From Chloroflexota bacterium (GTDB lineage: Bacteria; Chloroflexota; Anaerolineae; Anaerolineales; UBA11657), in NCBI GenBank assembly GCA_003670425.1, contig QWRL01000088.1:1-9263 (forward strand): a DNA stretch of 9,263 bases. The letters are read 5' to 3'. This document shows, piece after piece, positions 1-6,608 of this stretch (positions within the stretch are counted from its first letter, which is position 1; the number at the start of each line of letters is the position of its first letter). A program made the position numbers and the translations under genes. The notes under the pieces were generated by a model. The model worked only from the letters and a program-made list of their open reading frames with translations, was not told the origin of the DNA and did not search any database.

Positions 1-288
1 TATTTTCGAGGGTGAAATTAGTGAGGCTTGCAGAAGTTAAAGATGAGCGTGCTAAATGAAGTTGGTGTGACTAAAATTAGCTACTATGACCCAAATAACT
101 AAATTCTCATTCTGAGAAAAGCGGAGGAATTGGAACTCCGACCCCCTGCAGCATCTTATGGTGCTGCGATCGGCAGCCAAATCTGGCAGATGAGGTACGC
201 AAGATTGACTGCCCACCTGATTCTTCATGTCCCCCATCATTCGAGCTGGCGCCCTTAAGTTCGCGAGCCACGTTACATTATCCCGTTA
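1..288. other. Non-coding, AT-richer upstream region
   Basis: No gene is supported here. Short open frames exist but have no recognisable protein character, no ribosome binding site and a base composition unlike the GC-rich genes that follow. Bases 1-100 are AT-rich and show nothing I can name. Bases 104-187 hold four consecutive small inverted repeats, listed separately. Bases 190-288 lead into the first gene; an open frame from ATG 227 runs into that gene, but its first 25 codons do not look like part of the enzyme family. No SAM-I riboswitch core or T-box motif is visible, although either would be plausible ahead of a methionine-pathway gene. Confidence 0.6.
104..187. repeat. Cluster of four short inverted repeats (possible structured RNA or tRNA-like remnant)
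   Basis: Four potential hairpins follow one another: TTCTCA/TGAGAA with a 3-base loop (104-118), CGGAG/CTCCG with a 9-base loop (122-140), GCAGCA/TGCTGC with an 8-base loop (148-167) and GCCA/TGGC with a 4-base loop (176-187). Read on the minus strand, the last three resemble D-, anticodon- and T-arms in the right order, with CATAA in the middle loop and GGAGTTCCAATTCC in the T-arm position. Loop sizes are wrong (8 and 9 instead of 7) and no acceptor stem forms, so this is not called a tRNA. The stems are read directly from the bases; any function is unknown. Confidence 0.4.
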
Positions 289-294
289 TACAAT
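289..294 (+). promoter_or_regulatory. Putative -10 element just upstream of the first gene
   Basis: TACAAT lies 7 bases before the ATG at 302, within an AT-richer patch. A transcript starting the usual 6 to 8 bases downstream of a -10 would begin at or almost at the start codon, leaving no leader. No Shine-Dalgarno sequence precedes the ATG and no convincing -35 is seen at the normal distance. Three other genes in the window show the same arrangement. Confidence 0.4.
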
Positions 295-301
295 TGGCAA
301 T

Positions 302-1504
302 ATGACCAACCCCAAGGCTGTTCCCGGCCCTTCTACGCGCGCGGTACACGCTGGCGCCAGCGGTACGCACGCGCACAATGCAATTGTGCAGCCGGTGGTG
401 CAGAGCGCCACTTACACCTTTGCGGACACGCAGGATCTGACGGCGCACCAGCAGGCGACGCTGCTGGGGCAGGCGGGCGACCGCGTGGACTACGGGCGCT
501 ACGGCAACGCAACTGTGATGGAGGTGGAGCGCCGGCTGGCGGCGCTGGAAGGCAGCGCGGAGTGCGTGCTGTTTGCTTCCGGCATGGCGGCGGTGACCAC
601 TACGCTGCTGGCGCTGCTGGGTGCGGGCGCGCACATGCTGATCACGGACGACTCTTACCGGCGCACGCGCCAGTTTTGCCTCACGTTCCTCAACCGCTAC
701 GGGGTTGAGACGAGTGTGGTGGCGGCTGCGGATGTGGGCGCGTTGGCTGCTGCCATCCGGCCCAACACGCGCATGCTGGTGTCCGAGTCGCCGACCAACC
801 CGTACCTGCGCTGCCTGGACCTGGATGCATTTGCAGCGCTGGGCCGCAAGCACAACATCTATACGCTGATTGATGCAACCTTTGCGACGCCTTTGAACTG
901 CCGGCCGTTGGAGCACGGCGTGGATTTGGTGATCCACTCCGCCACCAAGTATTTGGGCGGCCACAACGATTTGCTGGCGGGGGCACTGTGTGCCAGTGCG
1001 CAGCTGACGGGGCTGGTGCGCCAGCTGCAATTTTTGCTGGGCGGTGTGCTGGATCCGCAGCAGGCGTTTTTGCTGGGGCGCGGGCTAAAGACGCTGGCCT
1101 TGCGCGTGGAGCGCCAGAATGAAAACGGGCAGCGCGTTGCGGAGTTTTTGGCCACGCATCCGGCGGTGGAGCGCGTTTGGTATCCCGGCCTGCCATCGCA
1201 CCCGGACCACAACACGGCGCGCGCGCAAATGCGCGGCTTCGGCGGCGTGGTTAGCTTTGAGGTGCGCGGCGATCTGGCGGCGGCCAGCCGCGTGGTGGAC
1301 CGCGTGAAGATTCCATTGATTGCGCCCAGCCTGGGCGGCGTTGAGTCGCTGATTGAGCAGCCGGCGTTGATGTCTTTTTTTGAACTGGACACGGCCGAGC
1401 GGCTGGCAGTGGGCATCAAAGACAATTTGATCCGGCTGGCACTGGGCATTGAAGACCCGGCAGATTTAATCGCAGACTTGCAGCAGGCGCTCGCAAATAA
1501 TTAA
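302..1504 (+). CDS. metB: Cystathionine gamma-synthase (plant/cyanobacterial-like, PLP-dependent)
   Basis: This 400-residue protein is a Cys/Met-metabolism PLP enzyme (fold type I, cytoplasmic). Family members make cystathionine from cysteine and an activated homoserine ester, the first step of transsulfuration towards methionine. Visible signatures: YGRYGNA (64-70) contacting cofactor phosphate in the neighbouring subunit, ASGMAA (92-97), SESPTNPYLR (161-170), DATFATPLN (191-199) with the Asp facing the PLP nitrogen, HSATKYLGGHND (212-223) with Lys216 as Schiff-base lysine, and SLGGVESLIEQPALMS (343-358). The phrases SPTNPYLRC, TFATPLN and HSATKYLGGHND are closest to what I recall of plant cystathionine gamma-synthase, hence this call over cystathionine lyase or O-acetylhomoserine sulfhydrylase. 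Those remain alternatives because specificity cannot be read reliably within the family. ATG 302 was chosen over in-frame ATG 227: family similarity begins at STRAVHAG and the 25 extra residues look non-coding. Length is normal and the gene appears intact. Confidence 0.85.
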   Translation: MTNPKAVPGPSTRAVHAGASGTHAHNAIVQPVVQSATYTFADTQDLTAHQQATLLGQAGDRVDYGRYGNATVMEVERRLAALEGSAECVLFASGMAAVTTTLLALLGAGAHMLITDDSYRRTRQFCLTFLNRYGVETSVVAAADVGALAAAIRPNTRMLVSESPTNPYLRCLDLDAFAALGRKHNIYTLIDATFATPLNCRPLEHGVDLVIHSATKYLGGHNDLLAGALCASAQLTGLVRQLQFLLGGVLDPQQAFLLGRGLKTLALRVERQNENGQRVAEFLATHPAVERVWYPGLPSHPDHNTARAQMRGFGGVVSFEVRGDLAAASRVVDRVKIPLIAPSLGGVESLIEQPALMSFFELDTAERLAVGIKDNLIRLALGIEDPADLIADLQQALANN

Positions 1505-1601
1505 TTGCGCTGCGCAGCGGCAGCTGCCCTGTGGCGCGGCAGCCAGCCCGCACGCAGCGGCCGGCGTTGCCGGGCCGCCGTCCCACTTCCCGATCCGGCG
1601 T

Positions 1602-1607
1602 TAAACT
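1602..1607 (+). promoter_or_regulatory. Putative -10 element upstream of the DUF255 gene
   Basis: TAAACT lies exactly 6 bases before ATG 1614, the only AT-rich hexamer in an otherwise very GC-rich 109-base gap. There is no Shine-Dalgarno sequence and no recognisable -35. The gap also contains the palindrome GGCAGCTGCC (1519-1528) and other GC-rich repeats shortly after the preceding stop, but no T-tract, so no intrinsic terminator is called. The arrangement predicts a leaderless or nearly leaderless mRNA. Confidence 0.4.
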
Positions 1608-1613
1608 CAGCGC

Positions 1614-3671
1614 ATGCCCAACCGTCTCGCACAAGAGTCCAGTCCCTATCTGCAGCAGCACGGCAGCAATCCAGTGGATTGGTTTCCGTGGGGCGCGGAA
1701 GCGCTGGCGCGCGCGCAGGCGGAGGACAAGCCGATTTTTTTGAGCATCGGCTATGCGGCCTGCCACTGGTGCCATGTGATGGAGCACGAGAGCTTTGAGG
1801 ACGCGGCCACCGCCGAAATTCTGAACCGCCACTTTGTGTGCATCAAGGTTGATCGCGAAGAGCGCTCCGATCTTGATTCGATTTATATGCAAGCCGTGGT
1901 TGCGATGACCGGGCATGGCGGCTGGCCGATGAGTGTGTGGCTCAACCCGCAGCGCGAGCCGTTTTATGGCGGCACATATTTTCCGCCGGAGCGCCGCCAT
2001 GGCATGCCGGGCTTTAAGGAGTTGCTGCGCAATCTGGCCGAAGCGTGGCAGCAGCGCCGCGGTGAGCTGCAGGAGAATGCGCGCGCAATGCTGGAGCACT
2101 TGCGCAGCCCGGCGGCAGCGGGTGCAGCTGCGGGCGCGCTGCCGGATGCCGGCTTGCTGCCGCCGGCGCTGCAAGCGGTGCTGCAATCTTTTGACTGGAG
2201 CAATGGCGGGTGGGGCGCTGCGCCAAAATTTCCACAGCCCATGACGATTGAGTTTTTGCTGCGCCAGCATGCGCGCAGTGCGGATCCGCTGGCGCTGGAG
2301 ATGGCCGAGCGCACGCTACAGGCCATGGCTGCCGGCGGCATGTATGACCAGCTGGGCGGCGGCTTTCATCGCTACGCGGTGGACGACCATTGGCTGGTGC
2401 CGCACTTTGAGAAGATGCTGTACGACAACGCGCAGCTGGCGCGCGTGTACCTGCATGCGTTCCAGGTGACGGCCAATCCGCTTTACAAACGCATCGCACA
2501 GGAAACTTGCGACTACCTGCTGCGCGAAATGACCGACGCGGGCGGCGGCTTCTATAGCGCGCAGGACGCGGACTCGGAAGGCGAAGAGGGGCGCTTCTTT
2601 GTTTGGAGTGCGGCCGAAGTGCGCGAGATATTGCAGGCGCATGCGCCGCTGTTCATGGATGCCTACGATGTAACCGCCGGCGGAAACTTTGAGGGCCATT
2701 GCATTTTGCATGTGCAGGTGCCGCTGGCGTTGCTGGCAGAAAAGCACAAGCTGGCGGAGGCGGAGGTGGAAAGCCGGCTGGCGCGCGCGCGCGCGCAGCT
2801 GTGGGCGGTGCGTGAGCAGCGTGTCAAGCCGCTGCGCGATGAAAAAGTTTTGACGGCGTGGAACGGGCTGGCGCTGGCGGCGCTGGCTGAGGCGGCGCGC
2901 GTGCTGGGGCGGGCGGATTACATGCTGGCTGCGCAGCGCAATGCGGAGTTTGTGCTGGGTACGCTGCGCACCGCTGCCGGCCGGCTGCTGCGCACCTGGC
3001 GCGCCGGCTCGCCCGCCAAACTGAACGCCTACTTGGAAGATTACGCCAACTACGCCGACGGCTTGCTGGAGCTGTACCAGGCCACGTTTGACGAGCGCTG
3101 GTTTGTGGCAGCGCGCCAGCTGGCGGACGCGATGCTGGAGCATTTTGCGGATGCGAGTGGCGGCTTCTTTGACACGAGCGCCGACCATGAACAATTGATT
3201 ACGCGCCCCAAAGATTTGCAGGACAATGCCGTGCCCGGCGGCAACGGCATGGCCGCGGGTGTGCTGCTGCGGCTGGCAGCGTACACCGCAGACGCGCGCT
3301 ACAGCAGCGCCGCAGAACAGGTGCTGGCGCGCGTACAGGCCAGCGCAGCGCGCTACCCCACTGCCTTTGCACAAACGCTGCAGGCACTGGACTTTTACAG
3401 CAGCGCGCCAGCAGAGGTGGCGTTGGCCGGCACGCTGCAAGATGCCGGCATGGCGGAGCTGCTGGCTGAGTTGCGCGCACCCTATCGGCCGCATCAGGTG
3501 GTGGCATTGCTGCAACCGCGGGCTGCGAGCGAAATCCCCTTGCTGCAAGGGCGCGTGCAGCTCAACGGCCAGGCAACGGCGTATGTGTGCCGCAACTTTG
3601 CGTGCCAGCTGCCGGTGACCACGCGTGCCGCGCTGCACAGGCAGGCGGGCAGCGCTGCGCAAACACGGTAA
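1614..3671 (+). CDS. DUF255 / YyaL-type thioredoxin-fold protein with six-hairpin glycosidase-like C-terminal region
   Basis: This 685-residue protein has the full architecture of the YyaL/spermatogenesis-associated protein 20 family. Residues 1-165 form the thioredoxin-like DUF255 domain: SPYLQQHGSNPVDW (10-23), DKPIFLSIGY (38-47), redox-type motif CHWC (50-53), KVDREERSDLD (78-88) and GGWPMSVWL (102-110). The remainder is an alpha/alpha-barrel-like region with conserved blocks GGWGAAPKFPQP (198-209), GGGFHRYAVDDHWLVPHFEK (248-267), YSAQDADSEGEEG (314-326), LTAWNGLALAALAEAA (413-428), LEDYANYADGLLELY (474-488) and, near the end, AYVCRNFACQLPVT (656-669). There is no signal peptide, so it is probably cytoplasmic. 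No reaction is firmly established for the family; a role in redox or carbohydrate metabolism is often suggested but unproven. Length is usual and no lesion is visible. The stop lies 12 bases before lutA, so co-transcription is plausible. Residues near 390 are encoded by an uninterrupted (GC)8 run. Confidence 0.92.
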   Translation: MPNRLAQESSPYLQQHGSNPVDWFPWGAEALARAQAEDKPIFLSIGYAACHWCHVMEHESFEDAATAEILNRHFVCIKVDREERSDLDSIYMQAVVAMTGHGGWPMSVWLNPQREPFYGGTYFPPERRHGMPGFKELLRNLAEAWQQRRGELQENARAMLEHLRSPAAAGAAAGALPDAGLLPPALQAVLQSFDWSNGGWGAAPKFPQPMTIEFLLRQHARSADPLALEMAERTLQAMAAGGMYDQLGGGFHRYAVDDHWLVPHFEKMLYDNAQLARVYLHAFQVTANPLYKRIAQETCDYLLREMTDAGGGFYSAQDADSEGEEGRFFVWSAAEVREILQAHAPLFMDAYDVTAGGNFEGHCILHVQVPLALLAEKHKLAEAEVESRLARARAQLWAVREQRVKPLRDEKVLTAWNGLALAALAEAARVLGRADYMLAAQRNAEFVLGTLRTAAGRLLRTWRAGSPAKLNAYLEDYANYADGLLELYQATFDERWFVAARQLADAMLEHFADASGGFFDTSADHEQLITRPKDLQDNAVPGGNGMAAGVLLRLAAYTADARYSSAAEQVLARVQASAARYPTAFAQTLQALDFYSSAPAEVALAGTLQDAGMAELLAELRAPYRPHQVVALLQPRAASEIPLLQGRVQLNGQATAYVCRNFACQLPVTTRAALHRQAGSAAQTR

Positions 3672-3674
3672 GCT
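3669..3674 (+). promoter_or_regulatory. Weak candidate -10 for the lut operon
   Basis: TAAGCT overlaps the stop codon of the DUF255 gene and ends 9 bases before the TTG start of the LutA gene. It fits TANNNT but with a longer gap than at the other genes, and TACCGT (3674-3679, gap 4) fits about as well. Read-through from the DUF255 gene is an equally good explanation, so the lut genes may have no promoter here. Confidence 0.15.
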
Positions 3675-3683
3675 ACCGTTACC

Positions 3684-4436
3684 TTGGCAATCGCAGCGCC
3701 CACCCAAACCGTCCAGCTTTTTGTCACTTGCATGGCGGACGCAGTCCGGCCGGAGATTGGCGAGGCAACGGTGGCAGTGCTTGAAGCGCAGGGCGTGAAG
3801 GTGGAATTTCCGGCTGCGCAGACTTGCTGCGGGCAGCCCGCTTACAACGCCGGTTATCGCAGCGAGGCGCGCGCGGTTGCTGCGCACTTCCTGAATGTCT
3901 TCGACGCCACCAGTGGCCCGGTGGTCACGCCGTCGGGTTCATGTGCGGCAATGGTGCATCACGGCTTCGCAGATTTGTTTGGCAATGATCCTGTGCAGTT
4001 GCGGCGCGCGCAGGCGGTGGCTGCGCGCACGCGCGAACTCTCACAGTTTTTGGTGCATGACCTGAAGGTGACAAATGTTGGTGCGCGCTTCAACGGGCGC
4101 ATCACCTACCATCCGTCCTGCCACCAGCTGCGCGGCTTGGGCGAGGGCACAGCGCCGCTGGCGCTGCTGGCGCAGGTGGCCGGCGCAGAGCTGGTGCCGC
4201 TGGCGGGCGCCGAGGAGTGCTGCGGGTTCGGCGGTTTGTTTTCGGTGAAGCTGCCGCAAGTGTCGGGCGAGATGGTGGCGCGCAAGACCGCAAACATTGA
4301 TGCGAGCGGCGCAGCCGTGTGCGTCACGTGCGATCCGGGCTGCCTGATGAACATTGCCGGCCGGCTGCAGCGCGAGCAAAAGGCTGCGCGGTGTGTGCAT
4401 TTGGCGGAAGTGCTGGCGGGCAGCGTGCAGGCATGA
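3684..4436 (+). CDS. lutA: LutA-like (Fe-S)-binding CCG-domain protein, L-lactate utilisation
   Basis: The 250-residue protein has two cysteine-rich CCG-type modules as in Bacillus LutA and E. coli YkgE. LutABC together oxidise L-lactate to pyruvate in the cytoplasm (family knowledge). Module one: LFVTC (12-16), TCCGQPAYNAGY (47-58) and PSGSC (83-87). Module two: HPSCHQLRGLG (143-153), EECCGFGGLFSVK (177-189) and CVTCDPGCLMNIAG (213-226). These cysteines bind an iron-sulfur cluster in related heterodisulfide-reductase-like proteins. The start must be TTG 3684: an in-frame stop lies at 3669, no ATG or GTG lies between, and the next ATG (3732) would delete the conserved LFVTC segment. No Shine-Dalgarno sequence is visible, so initiation may be weak or coupled to the preceding gene. 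The stop overlaps the lutB start (ATGA). Length is normal. Substrates other than lactate, such as other 2-hydroxy acids, cannot be excluded. Confidence 0.88.
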   Translation: MAIAAPTQTVQLFVTCMADAVRPEIGEATVAVLEAQGVKVEFPAAQTCCGQPAYNAGYRSEARAVAAHFLNVFDATSGPVVTPSGSCAAMVHHGFADLFGNDPVQLRRAQAVAARTRELSQFLVHDLKVTNVGARFNGRITYHPSCHQLRGLGEGTAPLALLAQVAGAELVPLAGAEECCGFGGLFSVKLPQVSGEMVARKTANIDASGAAVCVTCDPGCLMNIAGRLQREQKAARCVHLAEVLAGSVQA

Positions 4437-5893
4437 CGCTCAACGCGCGCATTGAGCTGGCGCTGCACAACCCGCATCTGCAGCGCGCGCTGGATGCAAA
4501 CTACACGCGCTCGCTGGAGAAGCGCGACCTTGCGATGGGTGCGCTGCCCAACAGCGCGCTGGTGCGCGACCGCGCGCGCGCCATCCGGCTGGAGGCACTG
4601 CGCAACCTGGACCAGTACCTGGTGCAGCTGGAAGCACAAGTAACCGCGCGCGGGGGCGTGGTGCACTGGGCTGCCAATGCGCAAGATGCCGGTGAGATAG
4701 TGGCGCGCATTGCCAAGGCGGCGCGCGCGCGGCTGGTCGCCAAATCCAAGAGCATGGTTTCAGAGGAGATCCACCTTAATAAGCGGCTGCAGGCGGACGG
4801 CTTTGAGGTTGTTGAAACGGATCTGGGCGAGTACATCCTGCAGCTGCGCGGCGATGTGCCCTCGCACATCGTTGCGCCTGCCATCCACCTAACGCGCGCA
4901 GATGTGGCCAAAACATTTGAGGAGAAACTGGGGCTGCCGGCGGGCGTTACGCCGGAGCAGCTCGCCACAGACATTCCGCTGCTTACATCCATGGCGCGCA
5001 AGGCGCTGCGCACTGTCTTTGTCGGGGCTGGCGTTGGCATTTCCGGCGTGAACTTTGCGGTGGCAGAGACGGGCGCACTGTGCCTCGTTTCCAATGAAGG
5101 CAATGGCCGGCTGGTGACCAGTTTGCCGCGGGTGCACATTGCGCTGATGGGCATCGAGCGCGTGGTGCCCACGATGGCCGATCTGGAAGTGCTGCTGCGC
5201 GTGCTCTCGCGTTCCGCCACCGGGCAGAACATTACCTGCTACACAAGTTTGGTGTGCGGTCCGCGCCGCGCGCAAGAGCCCGACGGCCCCGAGGAGCTGC
5301 ATCTGGTGCTGGTGGACAACGGGCGCGCAGCCATGCTGGGCGGCGAGCTGGCCGAGGCGCTGCTGTGCATTCGCTGCGGTGCGTGCCTGAACGTGTGCCC
5401 GGTCTATCGCGAGATTGGCGGGCACGCGTACGGCAGCGTGTACCCGGGCCCCATTGGCGCGCTGGTGACGCCGGCGCTCGGCGGCATGCGCGAGTTTGGC
5501 GAGCTGGCGCAGGCCAGCAGCCTGTGCGGCGCGTGCCAGGAAGTCTGTCCGGTGCGCATCGACATTCCCACAATGCTGATCAAGACGCGCTCGCTGCATC
5601 TGGCTGCCACTGGTGGCGCACCAGTTTGGAATGCCGGCATAAAGATGTGGAGCTGGGCGATGCGTGCGCCGTGGATGTACCGCCTGGGTCTGCGCGTGGC
5701 AGCGTGGGGTGCTGCGCTGCTGGCTACGGCCGGCCCCTTGCGGCTGCCGGGCCCGCTGGCGGGCTGGACGGACCATCGCGAATTTCCGGGGATCGCGTCA
5801 AGCTCCTTCCGTGCGCGTTGGGCAGCGCGCCAGCGCGCCGCGGCTGCTGCGGCCCGCGCTGCTGCCAAGAGCGGAGAGCGATGGGAGTTCTAA
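4433..5893 (+). CDS. lutB: LutB-like LUD-domain iron-sulfur protein, L-lactate utilisation
   Basis: This 486-residue protein matches LutB/YkgF. Residues 1 to about 300 are the LUD domain, with VHWAANAQDA (77-86), KSKSMVSEEIHLNK (104-117), VVETDLGEYILQL (126-138), PSHIVAPAIH (143-152), GISGVNFAVAETGALCLVSN (202-221) and RSATGQNITCY (260-270). A ferredoxin-like two-cluster segment follows: CIRCGACLNVCPVY (312-325), GGHAYGSVYPGPIG (329-342) and SSLCGACQEVCPVRIDIP (362-379). The C-terminal tail (from about 395) carries the expected extra region and ends in an Ala/Arg-rich stretch. It probably passes electrons between iron-sulfur centres in the LutABC complex. ATG 4433 overlaps the lutA stop; the open frame extends further upstream but only as out-of-frame sequence within lutA. 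The end overlaps lutC by 13 bases. Intact and of normal length. Confidence 0.92.
   Translation: MTLNARIELALHNPHLQRALDANYTRSLEKRDLAMGALPNSALVRDRARAIRLEALRNLDQYLVQLEAQVTARGGVVHWAANAQDAGEIVARIAKAARARLVAKSKSMVSEEIHLNKRLQADGFEVVETDLGEYILQLRGDVPSHIVAPAIHLTRADVAKTFEEKLGLPAGVTPEQLATDIPLLTSMARKALRTVFVGAGVGISGVNFAVAETGALCLVSNEGNGRLVTSLPRVHIALMGIERVVPTMADLEVLLRVLSRSATGQNITCYTSLVCGPRRAQEPDGPEELHLVLVDNGRAAMLGGELAEALLCIRCGACLNVCPVYREIGGHAYGSVYPGPIGALVTPALGGMREFGELAQASSLCGACQEVCPVRIDIPTMLIKTRSLHLAATGGAPVWNAGIKMWSWAMRAPWMYRLGLRVAAWGAALLATAGPLRLPGPLAGWTDHREFPGIASSSFRARWAARQRAAAAAARAAAKSGERWEF
5873..5878 (+). promoter_or_regulatory. Shine-Dalgarno sequence of lutC
   Basis: GGAGAG lies two bases before ATG 5881, inside the 3' end of lutB. 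It supports this start codon and shows that the organism uses anti-Shine-Dalgarno pairing for internal operon genes, in contrast to the first genes of transcription units here, which have none. Confidence 0.55.
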
Positions 5894-6585
5894 ACGCCCA
5901 GGTTGCGGCGCGCGAGGACATGCTGGCGCGCGTGCGGCGCAGCCTGCAGGCGGGCAGCGCGCTGCCGGCTTTCACTGCAGTAACAATTCCAGCAGCGCCG
6001 CCGGCAGCAGACCGGCAGCAAATGCTGCACGAGTTTGAAACGCAGCTGAACATTTTGCAGGGGCGCACGGTGCGCACGCCGCGCGCCAAGCTCAGCGCCT
6101 GCATCGACGGCCTGCTGCGCGAGCGCGGCGTGCACACGCTGCTGGCGTGGGATGCGGCCCACCTGCCGGCCCCGCAGCTGCTGCAAGACTTGCAGGCGCG
6201 TGAATATGAAATTTTGGCGGCGCAAGTTCCGCGAGCGGAGCCGGCGCGCGCGCAGCATGTGCAAAGCCTTGGCACTGCCACAGCGGGCATTACGGGCGCG
6301 GACGGTGTGATTGCGCAGGTGGGCGGCCTGGTGTTGTGCGGCGGGCCGGGCCGGCCGCGGCACGCTTCGCTGCTTGCGCCGCTGCATATTGCCCTGTTCA
6401 CGCCGCAGCAATTATGGCCAACGCTGGCGGAGTGGATGGCTGCGCACGCCACCGCAGCGCTGTTTGCGCAGAGCAGCAGCGTGACGGTGATTGCGGGGCC
6501 CAGCCGCACCTCGGACATTGAGCGCGTGCTGACACTGGGTGTGCACGGCCCGAAAGAGCTGATAGCCGTTTGTATTGAAGACTGA
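5881..6585 (+). CDS. lutC: LutC-like LUD-domain protein, L-lactate utilisation
   Basis: This 234-residue protein is the single-domain LUD partner of LutB (LutC/YkgG). The N-terminal half (1-120) is variable. The conserved core is TAGITGADGVIAQVGGLVL (134-152), GGPGRPRHASLLAPLHIALF (154-173) and the family signature GPSRTSDIERVLTLGVHGPK (206-225), which matches the usual GPSxTADIExxLVxGVHGPxEL. It has no cysteine cluster, consistent with the family, and is required with LutA and LutB for lactate oxidation in Bacillus subtilis. ATG 5881 is preceded by GGAGAG and overlaps the end of lutB by 13 bases, so translation is coupled. It is the last gene of the operon; the stop lies at the base of a GC-rich hairpin. 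No lactate permease (lutP) or regulator (lutR) is adjacent. Confidence 0.92.
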   Translation: MGVLNAQVAAREDMLARVRRSLQAGSALPAFTAVTIPAAPPAADRQQMLHEFETQLNILQGRTVRTPRAKLSACIDGLLRERGVHTLLAWDAAHLPAPQLLQDLQAREYEILAAQVPRAEPARAQHVQSLGTATAGITGADGVIAQVGGLVLCGGPGRPRHASLLAPLHIALFTPQQLWPTLAEWMAAHATAALFAQSSSVTVIAGPSRTSDIERVLTLGVHGPKELIAVCIED

Positions 6586-6608
6586 CGCGCGCGCCGCGCT
6601 GCGCGCGT
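6585..6608. terminator. GC-rich hairpin between convergent lutC and PIG-L genes (possible bidirectional terminator)
   Basis: ACGCGCGC (6585-6592) and GCGCGCGT (6601-6608) form a perfect 8-base-pair stem with an 8-base loop. The left arm starts on the last base of the lutC stop TGA and the right arm ends on the first base (plus strand) of the PIG-L stop TAA. There is no T-tract on either side, so it is not a classical intrinsic terminator. Its place between two convergent stops suggests transcription termination or 3'-end protection. Confidence 0.45.

Noticed and set aside
122..187. tRNA gene on the minus strand
   Set aside because: Arms are in order, but the anticodon-like loop has 8 bases, the T-like loop 9, and no acceptor stem pairs; kept only as a hairpin cluster.
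1..301. SAM riboswitch or T-box leader ahead of metB
   Set aside because: No SAM-I core, SAM-II pseudoknot pattern or T-box sequence could be recognised, and the likely -10 at 289-294 lies downstream of the hairpins.
227..301. N-terminal extension of the cystathionine gamma-synthase from ATG 227
   Set aside because: The 25 residues do not resemble the family, composition is non-coding-like, and a promoter-like TACAAT lies within the stretch.
1505..1601. Intrinsic terminator after metB
   Set aside because: GC-rich palindromes occur, including GGCAGCTGCC, but there is no T-tract and no clearly dominant stem.
2316..3887. 523-codon open frame on the minus strand across the DUF255 gene
   Set aside because: It is antisense to a gene with strong family motifs; the product is Arg/His/Gln-rich low-complexity sequence typical of the complement of GC-rich codons.
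4889..5776. 295-codon minus-strand open frame opposite lutB
   Set aside because: Same reason: antisense to clear LUD/ferredoxin motifs, with no start signal or recognisable protein.
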